64,000 bases of DNA from Pantoea sp. Ep11b (lineage in GTDB: Bacteria; Pseudomonadota; Gammaproteobacteria; Enterobacterales; Enterobacteriaceae). Made by a program: the position numbers and the translations under genes. Below the pieces are notes generated by a model. It had not been told where the DNA came from and searched no databases. It saw only the letters and a program-made list of their open reading frames with translations. This document shows, piece by piece, positions 46,011-55,092 of the stretch; positions within the stretch are counted from its first letter, which is position 1, and each line of letters begins with the position of its first letter. Where the stretch lies: positions 744,001 through 808,000 of the forward strand of contig NZ_CP160631.1 of the NCBI RefSeq assembly GCF_040783975.1, read 5' to 3'.

Positions 46011-46949
46011 ATGAGTCTGAAACGCAATCCAGTGTTGAATAAAAGTAGAGAATCCCGCACATCCACAGATGACCTGGCTTTCTTTGTTCGCCTGGCCGGG
46101 CTGGAGAGTCTGACGGCGGCGGCGCATGAACTGGGCCTGTCGCTGGCGGCGGTCAGCAAACGTCTGAGCCAGCTTGAGCAGCGCCTCGGCGTGCAGCTGC
46201 TGCGCCGCACCACCCGACGGCTGGAGCTGACGGCAGAAGGGCGTCGCTATCTGGCGGGTGCCCGACCGCTGCTGGATCAGCTGGCGGCGCTGGAGGAGGC
46301 GGTGAGCGGGGAAACCGCTCAGCTACGCGGCACACTGAACATCAACGCCTCATTCGGCTTTGGCCGTCGCCATATCGCGCCCTGCGTGTCGGCCTTTGCT
46401 GCCCTGCATCCGCAGCTCTCGCTGTCGCTGCAGCTCAGCAGCCAGTCACTCAATTTTCCGGATGCGCATATGGATATCGATATTCGGGTCGGTGAACCAC
46501 CTGACTCGCGGCTGGTGGCGCGCAAACTGCGCACCAATCCGCGTATTCTCTGCTGCTCGCCTGCCTACGCTGCCCGGCATGGTCTGCCTGCCACCGTGCG
46601 CGATCTGGCGCAGCACAACTGCATTTTACTGCGCCAGCATGACAGCGATTTTACCCTGTGGCGGCTGATCCGTGGCGAACAGAGCATCACGCAGAAAGTG
46701 CGCGGCAGCCTGATCACCAATGATGGCGAAGTGGCGATGCGCCTGGCGATGGACGGGCATGGCATCCTGCTGCGTTCCTGGTGGGACGCGCAGCACAGTC
46801 TGGCGTCGGGTGAACTGCTGCCGGTGTTACCTGACTGGCAGGCACCCGATGGGGATATTTTTGCGGTCTGGCAGGCGCAGCGTCAGCTTCCGGCGCGAAT
46901 TTCCGCCTTTGTCGCGTTTCTGCAGCAGCATCTTCAGTCGATTGATTAA
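46011..46949 (+). CDS. dmlR: LysR-type regulator, probable DmlR
   Basis: A 312-residue LysR protein. The winged helix lies at about 18-77 (DDLAFFVRLAGLESLTAAAH, then LSLAAVSKRLSQLEQRLGVQ), followed by RTTRRLELTAEGRRYL. GGAAG precedes the ATG. Divergent from dmlA by 64 bp, the E. coli arrangement in which DmlR activates dmlA in response to D-malate. The symbol rests mostly on this context. Confidence 0.8.
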   Translation: MSLKRNPVLNKSRESRTSTDDLAFFVRLAGLESLTAAAHELGLSLAAVSKRLSQLEQRLGVQLLRRTTRRLELTAEGRRYLAGARPLLDQLAALEEAVSGETAQLRGTLNINASFGFGRRHIAPCVSAFAALHPQLSLSLQLSSQSLNFPDAHMDIDIRVGEPPDSRLVARKLRTNPRILCCSPAYAARHGLPATVRDLAQHNCILLRQHDSDFTLWRLIRGEQSITQKVRGSLITNDGEVAMRLAMDGHGILLRSWWDAQHSLASGELLPVLPDWQAPDGDIFAVWQAQRQLPARISAFVAFLQQHLQSID

Positions 46950-47043
46950 TCTGTTATTGATCTGTTTTCCTGCCCCTTCTGACGGGGCTGAACACTTTAT
47001 ATACCGTATAATGCTGATTTACGCCGCTGAACGAGCCGCTGCG

Positions 47044-47082
47044 TTTACACTATTTTCACTGATGCGTATGATTCTCATTCTT
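47044..47082 (+). promoter_or_regulatory. Sigma-70 promoter overlapped by a Fur box
   Basis: TTTACA at 47044-47049 and TATGAT at 47067-47072 are 17 bp apart. The 19 bp at 47064-47082 match the Fur consensus at 12 of 19 positions, including an almost perfect ATGAT-x-x-TCATT core, and cover the -10. E. coli yncE was reported to be Fur-regulated, which fits. A second TATAAT lies further upstream at 47007. Confidence 0.6.
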
Positions 47083-47147
47083 TTTATCCCAGCCTGCCGG
47101 GTCTGCCGCGGCCCGCCGGGAACGGCAGATCGATAAGGGAGTTAAGC

Positions 47148-48242
47148 ATGAAAGCGTTGTTCAGCCCGCGTAAAATGGCACTTGCCCTGGCGATGGTCAG
47201 CGCCTTCGGCCTGACCGCGTGTCAGACCACAACCAGGAAAGTGGATGGCAGCGGGGCGGTGGTGATGCAGCCCTCCAGCCCGGACAATCTGATCCAGCGT
47301 GAGCTGGAAGGGGGCGTGCAGCAGATGGTCTATCTGTCCGCAACCAATACGCTCTATATCGCCCGTGCGCAGGCGGCAGAGACGGTAAGCGGCGGCATGA
47401 TCTATCGGCTTGATGCCACCACGCTGCAGAGCCGTGGGGCCGGGCATTTCGATCTGAAAAACGTGGGTCTGATCGGTGAGCCGGACGGCAGCGCGCTCTA
47501 CGCTACCAACGCCTTCGATGGTGCAATCACTGAGATCGATCCGGAAAACGGCAGGGTGCTGAAACGGCTGATCCTGAATGAGAAAGATCAGAGTGGCCAG
47601 CCCGCTCATCCGCATGAAATCCTGCTGCATGACGGCCTGCTCTATGTGGGCGATGCCGGTGATTCGGGTGTGATCTGGGTCGTGCAGGCGAAAACCCTGA
47701 AGCTGAAAGCCCGGATGACCGGAGCCGGAAAAGCGATCGGCGGCCTGCTTTTCTCACCGGTCAGCGATCGGATTTATGCAACGAATGGCAGTGGCGAGAT
47801 CCTGGTCATCAATCCGCGTAATCACAGGATCGAGCAGCGTCTGACCGCGGGAGACGGACAGAGCGATCCGTTGCTGAACATGGCGGAAGATCCGGCGACG
47901 GGTCGGTTGTTTGTCACGGCGCGTTCCCGGACGGGGCAGGCGTGGGTGTTTGATGAGCGGAGCGGCCGGGTGATCCAGAGTCTGGTGCCGGGCGATTCGC
48001 AGGGCATTAAATTCAATGGCAAGCGTAATGAAATCTACCTCAGCCAGCGCGAGTCAAAGGAGGTGCTGCAGCTGGATGGCACGACTTATGACGTTAAAAA
48101 CAGCTGGTCATTTGGGGGGCATCCCGAAAATCTGCTGGTGACGCCGGATGGGCAGACGCTGTTTGTCACCCTGAAGCAGGGGAGCAAAGAGGATAGCAGC
48201 GGACAGTCGCAGGATGGCGTGGCGCGCATCAATCTGCAGTAA
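47148..48242 (+). CDS. YncE-like beta-propeller lipoprotein
   Basis: A 364-residue seven-bladed propeller protein related to E. coli YncE (353). Unlike a simple secreted form it has a lipobox, FGLTAC with Cys at about 25, so it is probably membrane-anchored at the periplasmic side. Blade-type repeats include LYATNAFDGAITEIDPENGR, IYATNGSGEILVINPRNHR and LFVTLKQGS. A Fur-box promoter lies upstream. YncE binds DNA in vitro and is iron-regulated in E. coli, but its function is not settled. The gene is followed by a hairpin shared with a convergent gene. Confidence 0.8.
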   Translation: MKALFSPRKMALALAMVSAFGLTACQTTTRKVDGSGAVVMQPSSPDNLIQRELEGGVQQMVYLSATNTLYIARAQAAETVSGGMIYRLDATTLQSRGAGHFDLKNVGLIGEPDGSALYATNAFDGAITEIDPENGRVLKRLILNEKDQSGQPAHPHEILLHDGLLYVGDAGDSGVIWVVQAKTLKLKARMTGAGKAIGGLLFSPVSDRIYATNGSGEILVINPRNHRIEQRLTAGDGQSDPLLNMAEDPATGRLFVTARSRTGQAWVFDERSGRVIQSLVPGDSQGIKFNGKRNEIYLSQRESKEVLQLDGTTYDVKNSWSFGGHPENLLVTPDGQTLFVTLKQGSKEDSSGQSQDGVARINLQ

Positions 48243-48264
48243 AAAAAGGCGGCACGGCTGCCGC
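48241..48264 (-). terminator. Terminator of the DUF1330-yghU unit
   Basis: The 7-bp stem GGCGGCA / TGCCGCC is followed by a T run on the minus strand, 9 bp after the DUF1330 stop. Confidence 0.75.
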
Positions 48265-48272
48265 CCCGGGAC

Positions 48273-48566
48273 TTATTTGCTGACACCCTCAACCAGCACC
48301 ACGCGGTAGCTGGCACCTTTCAGGCGGTGCGCTTTGGCCGCCTGATATTCCGGGCTGTCATACCAGGCATGAGCGGCTTCGCGGCTCGCGAACTCCAGAA
48401 TTACCACTCCTTCCGCTTCCTGACCTTCCAGCGTTTCCAGCTCACCATAAAAGGCGAGCGGGTTGATCTGATGATCGCCGCGTGCCTGGCCCGCTTTCTC
48501 GGCGTAGATCGCCATTTCATCCTGATTCAGGGTGTTATCACGAATAAAAACAACGTATGCACTCAC
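48273..48566 (-). CDS. DUF1330 family protein
   Basis: A 97-residue dimeric ferredoxin-like fold protein. GTG at 48566 is used, with GGAGAAA just upstream; the sequence then starts VSAYVVFIRDNTLNQDEM and ends with ASREAAHAWYDSPEYQAAK, the DUF1330 signature. It follows yghU by 10 bp. The family's function is unknown. Confidence 0.85.
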   Translation of the reverse strand: MSAYVVFIRDNTLNQDEMAIYAEKAGQARGDHQINPLAFYGELETLEGQEAEGVVILEFASREAAHAWYDSPEYQAAKAHRLKGASYRVVLVEGVSK

Positions 48567-48576
48567 AGGTTTCTCC

Positions 48577-49440
48577 TTAAGCTTTTTTATCCTGAGTCTG
48601 GGTATCGAAGTCAGCGGCATCATGACGCTCATGCAGCTGATCGGCCGGGTCACCCATTACGCGGTTGACCTTGCGACCACGAATCACGGCCGGCCGCTGC
48701 GCGATCTCTTTCGCCCAGCGCACCACATTTTTATAGGACTGCACATCCAGGAATTCCGCCGCGCCATACTGATCGTTCAGCACCATATTGCCGTACCACG
48801 GCCAGGTGGCGATGTCGGCGATGGTGTAATCGTCACCGGCCAGATAGCGGTTATCGGCCAGCTGGCGATCCAGCACGTCGAGCTGACGCTTCGCTTCCAG
48901 CGTGAAGCGGTTGATGGCGTACTCAATTTTTTCCGGCGCATAGTGATAGAAATGGCCGAAACCGCCGCCCAGATAAGGCGCGGAGCCCTGCAGCCAGAAC
49001 AGCCAGTTCAGGGTTTCGGTGCGGGTGGCGATATCTTTTGGCAGGAAGTAGCCATATTTTTCTGCCAGATAGAGCAGGATATTGCCCGACTCAAACACCC
49101 GGATCGGCGGCGTGGCCGAGTGGTCGCTCAGCGCCGGAATTTTCGAATTCGGATTCACGTCAACAAATCCGCTGGAGAACTGATCGCCGTCGCCGATACG
49201 AATCAGCCAGGCATCATATTCCGCATCCTGAACGTTCAGCGCCAGCAGCTCTTCCAGCAGGATGGTCACTTTCTGGCCGTTAGGCGTGCCCAGGGAGTAG
49301 AGCTGCAGAGGGTGTTTGCCGACCGGCAGCGCTTTTTCATGGGTAGGACCCGCAAATGGACGGTTCGTCTTCGCACCGTTGCCTTTGGCTTCAGGATCCC
49401 AGGTCCAGACTTTTGCAGGCTGATATGCATTTTCCGACAT
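48577..49440 (-). CDS. yghU: Glutathione-dependent disulfide-bond oxidoreductase YghU
   Basis: A 287-residue glutathione S-transferase-fold protein of the Nu class, which binds two glutathiones and has disulfide reductase activity. The thioredoxin-like domain spans about 40-135 (LYSLGTPNGQKVTILLEEL, ESGNILLYLAEKYGYFLP) and the helical domain follows (YLAGDDYTIADIATWPWYG). The E. coli protein has 288 residues. It is first in a two-gene unit with DUF1330. Confidence 0.93.
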   Translation of the reverse strand: MSENAYQPAKVWTWDPEAKGNGAKTNRPFAGPTHEKALPVGKHPLQLYSLGTPNGQKVTILLEELLALNVQDAEYDAWLIRIGDGDQFSSGFVDVNPNSKIPALSDHSATPPIRVFESGNILLYLAEKYGYFLPKDIATRTETLNWLFWLQGSAPYLGGGFGHFYHYAPEKIEYAINRFTLEAKRQLDVLDRQLADNRYLAGDDYTIADIATWPWYGNMVLNDQYGAAEFLDVQSYKNVVRWAKEIAQRPAVIRGRKVNRVMGDPADQLHERHDAADFDTQTQDKKA

Positions 49441-49613
49441 AATAAACGTTCGCCTTGTGATGTGATGTTCGTCAGGAGTGTAGCAGGTGCTGCGAAGGCG
49501 GTTTAACTCTGCTGGCTGCGCAAAGGTGTGCTGCCCCGCGCGGAGGTCAGGCGGGCTGCGGCGTCGGAGAAAAGTGCATAAAAGTGTGTCAGGCGGGGCG
49601 TTGGTGGTTTATA

Positions 49614-49639
49614 CCGTGCAGCAGGCGACCACTGCACGG
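49614..49639 (-). terminator. Weak hairpin downstream of iolH-like gene
   Basis: The 8-bp arms CCGTGCAG / CTGCACGG enclose 10 nt, 10 bp past the stop. The downstream sequence on the minus strand is TATAAAC, so the T-tract is poor. Confidence 0.35.
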
Positions 49640-49648
49640 CAGGCAGGT

Positions 49649-50527
49649 TTACAGCAGTTCGCGCTCAATCCGTTCGCGGGTTTCGATAGCCTGAACCTTC
49701 ATTTTTTCCGGGTAGCCAAACAGAGAGGTGGCGATAATCGATTCACCGCCCACTTTATGTGTCCGGGTGGCAAAGCCGGTGTCGCGCAGCGTTTTAAACA
49801 GGGTGTCGAAGTCCACTTCGCCTTCACCGACGCCAACGTGCTGGTGAATGGTGGCATCCACTCCCGGCGGGTTAACGATGTAGCGACAGTGTCTGGTGTG
49901 ATTCATGGTGTCGGCGATCAGTACGTGGGAGAGATCGTCTCCGGCATACTCCAGCATCGGCTTCACATCGCCTTTACCTTTGTCATAAAAGAAGGTGTGA
50001 GGGGTGCTGTAAACATATTTGACGTTGTCGCTGCGGAACGATTTGACGATATCGACCGTTTCGTTGTTCTCTTCGCAAAAATCCCAGGGGTGAGCCTGGA
50101 TTTCGACGCGGATGCCTTCACGTTCGATGATTGGCAGCAGCTCCTCCATCGAGCGATAGAACATCTCTTCGCAGATTTCCGGCTCGTTTGGCGTGCCGGA
50201 GAGTTCGGTGTTGATCACTGGCACCCCCATCTCAACCGCGATCTCAATCATCCGCTTCCAGTTTTTTACCGCCGCCTGACGGCGCAGCTCATCCGGGCCG
50301 GACCAGCGATAGACGACGATAAACGAAGAGACCGCCAGCCCGGTGGCGCGCAGGGCATTTTTATACTCAGTGATGATTTCACGGCTGGCTTTAGGGTGCT
50401 TATAAAAGGGGTTGATCTGTGGATGCGGTGACTGTTCGATATATTTGTATCCCCACTCCGCCACCTGATGAACCATTCGGGTGATGCCCATATCTTTAAT
50501 CACATCCACATCAAAAGCGATTTTCAT
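49649..50527 (-). CDS. Sugar-phosphate isomerase/epimerase, IolH-like
   Basis: A 292-residue TIM-barrel protein of the xylose isomerase-like superfamily. The sequence MKIAFDVDVIKDMGITRMV and YKYIEQSPHPQINPFYKHP closely follows enterobacterial IolH of the myo-inositol cluster. Metal-ligand type residues appear in NTELSG, VEIQAHPWDF and DTMNHTRH. No other iol genes are in the window, so inositol degradation is not supported here; this may be a stand-alone paralogue. Divergent from a LacI regulator, which probably controls it. Confidence 0.82.
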   Translation of the reverse strand: MKIAFDVDVIKDMGITRMVHQVAEWGYKYIEQSPHPQINPFYKHPKASREIITEYKNALRATGLAVSSFIVVYRWSGPDELRRQAAVKNWKRMIEIAVEMGVPVINTELSGTPNEPEICEEMFYRSMEELLPIIEREGIRVEIQAHPWDFCEENNETVDIVKSFRSDNVKYVYSTPHTFFYDKGKGDVKPMLEYAGDDLSHVLIADTMNHTRHCRYIVNPPGVDATIHQHVGVGEGEVDFDTLFKTLRDTGFATRTHKVGGESIIATSLFGYPEKMKVQAIETRERIERELL

Positions 50528-50867
50528 CTTTCTGCTCCGGCGTTACTAAAGGGCTGTTGTTCATGGCCGACCGCATCAGGCTGCTGCGAGCTTAACGGCG
50601 CGGCGGACGGAGCGGGTCAGCAAGCCGGCCCGCTTCTGCCGCCGGACACGCTCTGGAATCGGGCCGGCAGCAGGATTTTCCCCTGTTTTATCAAATGAAC
50701 GTTTTAAAAGGAATGAAGATAGAAATGAATGTTTCATTCTGAGAGGAGCGTCAAGGTTGTCGCATTTTTTCTATCAAAAAAATGAGAGGATTTTCCGGGC
50801 CACGTTAGAGTGAGAGGCGCAAAACCCGCAGAACAGGTCGTTTTCAATCCGAAAGAAGAGGGGCAGG
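50528..50867. promoter_or_regulatory. Divergent region with two candidate LacI-type operators
   Basis: The 340-bp spacer between the iolH-like and LacI genes contains AATGAA-TGT-TTCATT at 50724-50738, a perfect 6-bp inverted repeat, and a second CG-centred site AAATGAACGTTTTAAA at 50693-50708. LacI-family operators are typically of the TGAAACGTTTCA type. The two lie about 30 bp apart. The rest holds nothing recognisable. Confidence 0.5.
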
Positions 50868-51893
50868 ATGGCAAAAGTAACGATGATCGCCATAGCACAG
50901 GCGGCGGGTGTAGGCGTAGCCACCGTAGACCGGGTGCTTAACCGTCGTGCGCCGGTGCGTAGCGTGACCACGCAGAAGGTGCTGAGTGCGGCCCGTGAGC
51001 TGGGCTACCGTCTGCCGGATGCGCATAGCCAGGCAATGGCATCGTTCGCTGCGGCCCCGATTCGCGTGAGTTTCATCCTGCTGCCTGCCCGTTACTCCTG
51101 TTACCAGCAACTGGGCGAGGCACTGAAACAGCAGCTTAAGATGCAGCAGCCCGCAGGCAATGAACCCGAATTCTGCTGGCATGATATTCATGAGGTGGAG
51201 GCAGTGGCGCGATCGTTACGTCAGCTGGCACAACGCAGCGAGGTGATTGCGCTGGTGGCACTGGATCATCCGCTGATTCGGCACGCTGTCCGCGACGTGT
51301 CGCGGCTGGGCGTGCGGGTCTACGCGCTGTTCTCCGACTTCTCGCCCTGTGAACATGCCGGTTTTATCGGCATCGATAACCAGAAAGCGGGCCGGACGGC
51401 GGCCTGGATGGCGCAGCATCTGCTTCGACAGCCGGGATCGGTCGGCGTGCTGCTCGGCGATCATCGCTTTACCTGTCAGGAGCGCAGCGAAATCAGTTTT
51501 CGATCCTGCCTGCGTGAAGCGGGCGTCAGCCAGCGGGTGCTGGAGCCGCTGAAAACGCATGAGTCCGCAGAAGGGGGCTATCAGGCGGCCCGGCAGTTGC
51601 TGGAGACACATAGGGATCTGGTGATGATTTATGCGCCCTGCGGCGGTATTGAAGGCGTGGTGCAGGCGCTGCGCGAGAGTGGCCGCCCCCGGATTGATCT
51701 GCTGTGCCACGGTCCGCTGCCGGGCGATGACCTGGCGCTGATTGACGGCACCATTACGCTGATGCTGCGCAACCGAATTGATGCGCTGGCCGCGGCTGCG
51801 ATCGCAACATGCCTCAGCAGTCCGGCAGATCAGCATGATCATTTTGCTCAGGTCACGGTGCCGTTCGATATCGTCACGCGTGAAAACCTGTAG
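50868..51893 (+). CDS. LacI-family regulator
   Basis: A 341-residue repressor. The helix-turn-helix MIAIAQAAGVGVATVDRVLN is at 6-25, followed by a hinge near 45-60; the periplasmic-binding-like effector domain follows, with FIGIDNQKAGRTAAWMAQHL near 162-181 and GSVGVLLGDHRFTCQER. It shares the non-standard VGVATVDRVLNRR of inositol- and ribose-type regulators. Divergent from an iolH-like gene, its likely target; inducer unknown. Confidence 0.85.
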   Translation: MAKVTMIAIAQAAGVGVATVDRVLNRRAPVRSVTTQKVLSAARELGYRLPDAHSQAMASFAAAPIRVSFILLPARYSCYQQLGEALKQQLKMQQPAGNEPEFCWHDIHEVEAVARSLRQLAQRSEVIALVALDHPLIRHAVRDVSRLGVRVYALFSDFSPCEHAGFIGIDNQKAGRTAAWMAQHLLRQPGSVGVLLGDHRFTCQERSEISFRSCLREAGVSQRVLEPLKTHESAEGGYQAARQLLETHRDLVMIYAPCGGIEGVVQALRESGRPRIDLLCHGPLPGDDLALIDGTITLMLRNRIDALAAAAIATCLSSPADQHDHFAQVTVPFDIVTRENL

Positions 51894-52040
51894 AGAGATC
51901 CGCTTAGTTATTTTTGACAGGAATCTCTCATTTACAGCGAGGTGCTGACAGGATCGCCTGGATAAAATTGAAAGTTTTCACGATTGTCCGGGATGAAACA
52001 TATCGTTTGATATCACCCTTCAGAAACGGGCTACTGCCAG

Positions 52041-52072
52041 AAGGCAAAAACCCCCGCCGAAGCGAGGGTTTC
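52041..52072 (-). terminator. Second terminator downstream of tRNA-Phe
   Basis: The stem AACCCTCGC / GCGGGGGTT with a TTCG loop is followed by five T residues on the minus strand. Confidence 0.75.
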
Positions 52073-52156
52073 AAATTCTGATGCGCGACCCAGAGGGCAA
52101 GCCACAGGACGTGGCGAGTGAATCGAACCTGTCGATAACGGGTTTGCTCAGAACGC

Positions 52157-52183
52157 AAAAACCCGCCAGAGGCGGGTTCTTTA
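52157..52183 (-). terminator. Terminator of tRNA-Phe
   Basis: The stem GAACCCGCC / GGCGGGTTT with a short loop is followed by T residues on the minus strand, 6 bp after the tRNA 3' end. Confidence 0.85.
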
Positions 52184-52188
52184 AATTT

Positions 52189-52264
52189 TGGTGCCCGAAC
52201 CCGGAATCGAACCAGGGACACGGGGATTTTCAATCCCCTGCTCTACCGACTGAGCTATTCGGGC
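52189..52264 (-). tRNA. tRNA-Phe (GAA)
   Basis: The 76-nt tRNA includes an encoded CCA end. The acceptor starts GCCCGAA and pairs with TTCGGGC; the D-arm AGCTCAGTCGGTAGAGCA, anticodon stem GGGGATT-GAA-AATCCCC with anticodon at 52229-52231, and T-arm GGTTCGATTC are all complete. It is almost identical to E. coli tRNA-Phe and occupies the pheU position next to yjdC. Confidence 0.97.
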
Positions 52265-52371
52265 AACGGGGCGCATTAAACCGTAAAGGCCGCGGGTCGT
52301 CAACGGCTTTCACTAAAAAACCCCTGAAAACGTGACTGATTGCCTGATTTTCAGTCAGGATCGATAAAACC

Positions 52372-52947
52372 TCAGGCCAGGGCACCCTGTTTGCGGCACA
52401 GCGCGATGCTGTAAACATCTTCCGCCAGGCGCTGAGCGGTGGCGACATCCTGTACATTACGTTTCACCAGCAGCTTACTGAGACAGCCCTCCAGAATCAG
52501 CTCCATCTGATCGGCTACCATGGAGGGGTTATCCAGCGCCTGATCCAGCAGAATGTCATGCGTGAACTGCCAGGAGCCACGTTTCTGTTGCTCGGCCAGT
52601 TGATGAATGGGCTGGTCAGGCTGCGGATAGAAGCTGCAGGCGGCAATAAACAGGCAGCCAGGGAAGCGGCCTTTACTGACCTGCTCAGCCAGGACGTCAT
52701 AGCGTGCCATCAGCTTCTGCGCCGCTGACAGCGTTTCATCGAGCAGGATCTGACGTCGCCAGGTTTCAATCTGCTGCCCGTGATAGCGCAGCGCATCGTA
52801 GAGCAGGGCGTCACGGTCGGGCCAGAACAGCTGAAGCTGTTCTGAGGGTAATCCGGAACCCGCCAGGGTCTCCAGTGAGAGGGTGGCGGCGAGGCCGTTC
52901 TGTTCAAGCACATTCAAGGCATGCTCGAGTATCTGTTCACGCTGCAA
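52372..52947 (-). CDS. yjdC: TetR-like regulator YjdC
   Basis: A 191-residue TetR/AcrR-fold protein, the same length as E. coli YjdC and in the same place between tRNA-Phe and dsbD. The N-terminal helix-turn-helix region includes REQILEHALNVLEQNG and LETLAGSGLPSEQLQLFW, somewhat unlike canonical TetR motifs. The C-terminal helical domain has GCLFIAACSFYPQPDQ. It lies 63 bp downstream of the dsbD stop, so it may be cotranscribed. Target genes unknown. Confidence 0.85.
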   Translation of the reverse strand: MQREQILEHALNVLEQNGLAATLSLETLAGSGLPSEQLQLFWPDRDALLYDALRYHGQQIETWRRQILLDETLSAAQKLMARYDVLAEQVSKGRFPGCLFIAACSFYPQPDQPIHQLAEQQKRGSWQFTHDILLDQALDNPSMVADQMELILEGCLSKLLVKRNVQDVATAQRLAEDVYSIALCRKQGALA

Positions 52948-53010
52948 GTGACTCTCCTCTGGTCTTCAGGCCCGGCTGATTACCGGGCAACAATCTGACT
53001 CCAGTGTTGT

Positions 53011-54738
53011 TTATGGGGTAAGTTTCTGCAAATGCGCCCGGAAGTCGGCGGCATTGAGAAACCCGGTGATACGCGATCCGGGGATTTCGCGGCCCTGCGC
53101 ATCAAAGAACAATATGGTCGGTAATCCCAGCACCCGAAGATGTTGCAACAGCGCATTGTCGCTGGCGCTGTTGGCCGTGACATTGGCCTGCAGCAACTGA
53201 ACCCGACTCAGGCTATCGCGCACGGTGCTATCGCTAAAGGTGTATTTTTCAAACTCCTTGCAGGCCACGCACCAGTCAGCATAGAGATCGACCAGGGTAA
53301 TGCGGCCGTCGGCCTTCTGCAGCGCGCTGTCGAGCTGTTGCGGCGTCTGCACAGGCTGAAACGGCAGCGCGGCTACGGCCTGCTGCTCGGCAGAATGCCC
53401 GAAAGCCCACTCCTGCAACGGGCGGGCGCTGATCAGCGCGGCGGCCAGCATGACGATCTGCACCACCCGCCACCCGCCGCTGCGGGTATGCAGGCTGACA
53501 CAGAACGCCCAGCCGAAAAAGGCCACACCCAGCAGGCTCCAGAGGCGTAATCCCCAGAGATCGCCGGTTATCCGCTCCAGCAGAAACACCGGCAGCGCCA
53601 GAATGACAAACCCAAAGCCCTCTTTAACGGTCTGCATCCACGGGCCGCTTTTCGGCAGCAGGCGATTCCCAAAGAGCGTCACGGCGATCAGAGGTAATCC
53701 CATGCCGACGGCATAAAGCCACAGCGTGCCCGCGCCAGCCCACAGATTTCCGCTCTGCGCGATATAAAGCAGAATGGCGCTGAGCGGGGCAGTGGTGCAG
53801 GGCGAGCAGATTAATCCGGCCAGTGCCCCCATCAGGAAGACACCAGGCAGCGATCCGCCCTGCTGGCGATTGCTCCACAGGGTCAGGCGCGTTTGCAGGC
53901 TGGCGGGCAGCTGCAGCGTAAAGAGGCCAAACATCGACAGGGCCAGCACGATAAACAGCACGGAGAGCGTCACCAGCACATAAGGGTGCTGGAGCGCGGC
54001 CTGGAAACGCAGACCGGCGGCCGCGACGATCAGCCCCAGCAGCGTGTAGGTGAGCGCCATCCCCTGCACATAGACCATCGCCAGCGCAAACAGCCGGCCC
54101 AGCGAAGAGTGGCGCTGTCCGCCAAGAATAATGCCGGAGATCAGCGGATACATCGGCAGCACGCAGGGCGTAAACGCCACACCGATGCCGATCAGCAGCG
54201 CCCAGAGCGGGGAAAAGGGCAGCGGGCTGGCGGGGGCAGGCTGAGCGTCAGATCTGTTGGTGGCCGTCGCCGCCTGTGCGGGCGCGGACGCACTGCTGGC
54301 GGCCACCGCGTTCAGCGGAACGGTGCGGGTTTCCGGCGGATAACAGAACCCGGCGGCGGCACAGCCCTGATAGGTGACGCTGAGCGAGGCGCCGCGGGCG
54401 GCCTGCTGCAGCGTCACCGGCAGCGTCAGATTTTCAGGATAGATCTCACTTTTGCCAAAGAACTCATCTTCATGCGGCTGACCCGCAGGCAGCGTCAGCG
54501 GCGCAATCGTCGCGTTCTGGGGCGTGATGTGGATCTGCTGGCGATAGAGGTAATAACCCGATTTCACCTTCCAGTGCAGGTTGAGTTGCGCGCCCTGCTG
54601 GTCGAAGTCAAACGTAAACGCCTGGTCGACCGGCACGAAGCGGCGGGTCGATGGGTCTGAGAAAAGGGATGCGTGCGCCTGCAGGCAGATAAACAGCGCC
54701 AGCAGGATCGTTATTAAGCGAGAGATGCGTGCAGCCAT
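53011..54738 (-). CDS. dsbD: Thiol:disulfide interchange protein DsbD
   Basis: Carries reducing power from cytoplasmic thioredoxin to periplasmic DsbC and others. The 575 residues comprise a signal peptide ([20 protein letters not shown]), an N-terminal periplasmic domain with the cysteine pair in [16 protein letters not shown], an eight-helix membrane domain with [10 protein letters not shown] and [11 protein letters not shown], and a C-terminal thioredoxin domain with [10 protein letters not shown]. All six redox cysteines are thus present. It overlaps the 3' end of cutA by 25 bp, implying cotranscription. Confidence 0.96.
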   Translation of the reverse strand: MAARISRLITILLALFICLQAHASLFSDPSTRRFVPVDQAFTFDFDQQGAQLNLHWKVKSGYYLYRQQIHITPQNATIAPLTLPAGQPHEDEFFGKSEIYPENLTLPVTLQQAARGASLSVTYQGCAAAGFCYPPETRTVPLNAVAASSASAPAQAATATNRSDAQPAPASPLPFSPLWALLIGIGVAFTPCVLPMYPLISGIILGGQRHSSLGRLFALAMVYVQGMALTYTLLGLIVAAAGLRFQAALQHPYVLVTLSVLFIVLALSMFGLFTLQLPASLQTRLTLWSNRQQGGSLPGVFLMGALAGLICSPCTTAPLSAILLYIAQSGNLWAGAGTLWLYAVGMGLPLIAVTLFGNRLLPKSGPWMQTVKEGFGFVILALPVFLLERITGDLWGLRLWSLLGVAFFGWAFCVSLHTRSGGWRVVQIVMLAAALISARPLQEWAFGHSAEQQAVAALPFQPVQTPQQLDSALQKADGRITLVDLYADWCVACKEFEKYTFSDSTVRDSLSRVQLLQANVTANSASDNALLQHLRVLGLPTILFFDAQGREIPGSRITGFLNAADFRAHLQKLTP

Positions 54739-55028
54739 GACAAGTATTCACTGTCTCCATATTGAACCGGCAGAGCCAGCAGTTCGGGTACGTCGTAAGG
54801 ATGAGCCGCTTTGAGCAGGTCACACAGCGCCTGCTGGCGATCGCTGTCGCACTTCAGCAGCATCTGCACTTCACTACTCTGCTCGATTTTCCCCTGCCAG
54901 CGATACCAGGAGGTCGCCCCCGGCAGCAGAGTCACGCAGGCCGCCAGTCTGGCTTCCAGCGCCAGGGCAGCGAGCTGCTGCGCTGTAGTCTGATCGGGCG
55001 CCGTACAGAGAATAACAACAGCCTTCAT
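54714..55028 (-). CDS. cutA: Divalent-cation tolerance protein CutA
   Basis: A small trimeric ferredoxin-like protein linked to copper tolerance. ATG at 55028 with AGGAG gives 104 residues; a longer upstream frame has no such support. The family signature [19 protein letters not shown] is at 27-45 and [12 protein letters not shown] near 78-89. It overlaps dsbD and follows dcuA, the E. coli order. Confidence 0.94.
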   Translation of the reverse strand: MKAVVILCTAPDQTTAQQLAALALEARLAACVTLLPGATSWYRWQGKIEQSSEVQMLLKCDSDRQQALCDLLKAAHPYDVPELLALPVQYGDSEYLSWLHASLA

Positions 55029-55092
55029 CCTGACACTCCTGTTTAAAAGAGCGCCGATGATAGCACGCTCCCCCGGTAAGATGATGCGGGCG

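Larger units (their letters stand above)
51894..52188. other. Downstream region of tRNA-Phe with tandem terminators and a possible tRNA relic
   Basis: On the minus strand this holds two terminator hairpins (52157-52183 and 52041-52072) and between them a stretch that includes GGTTCGATTC at about 52123-52132, the same ten bases as the T-arm of the adjacent tRNA-Phe. The flanks of both terminators are alike (ATTTAAAG and ATTTGAAA). This suggests a duplicated and decayed tRNA unit or an integration scar, not an intact RNA gene. Confidence 0.35.

Noticed and set aside
48532-50431. Two long plus-strand frames
   Set aside because: They are antisense to yghU and the iolH-like gene and begin inside the 5' part or promoter of the opposite gene without a ribosome-binding site.
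53893-54660. 255-codon plus-strand frame
   Set aside because: It is antisense to dsbD; its translation is rich in Arg, Gln and Gly, as expected of a shadow frame.
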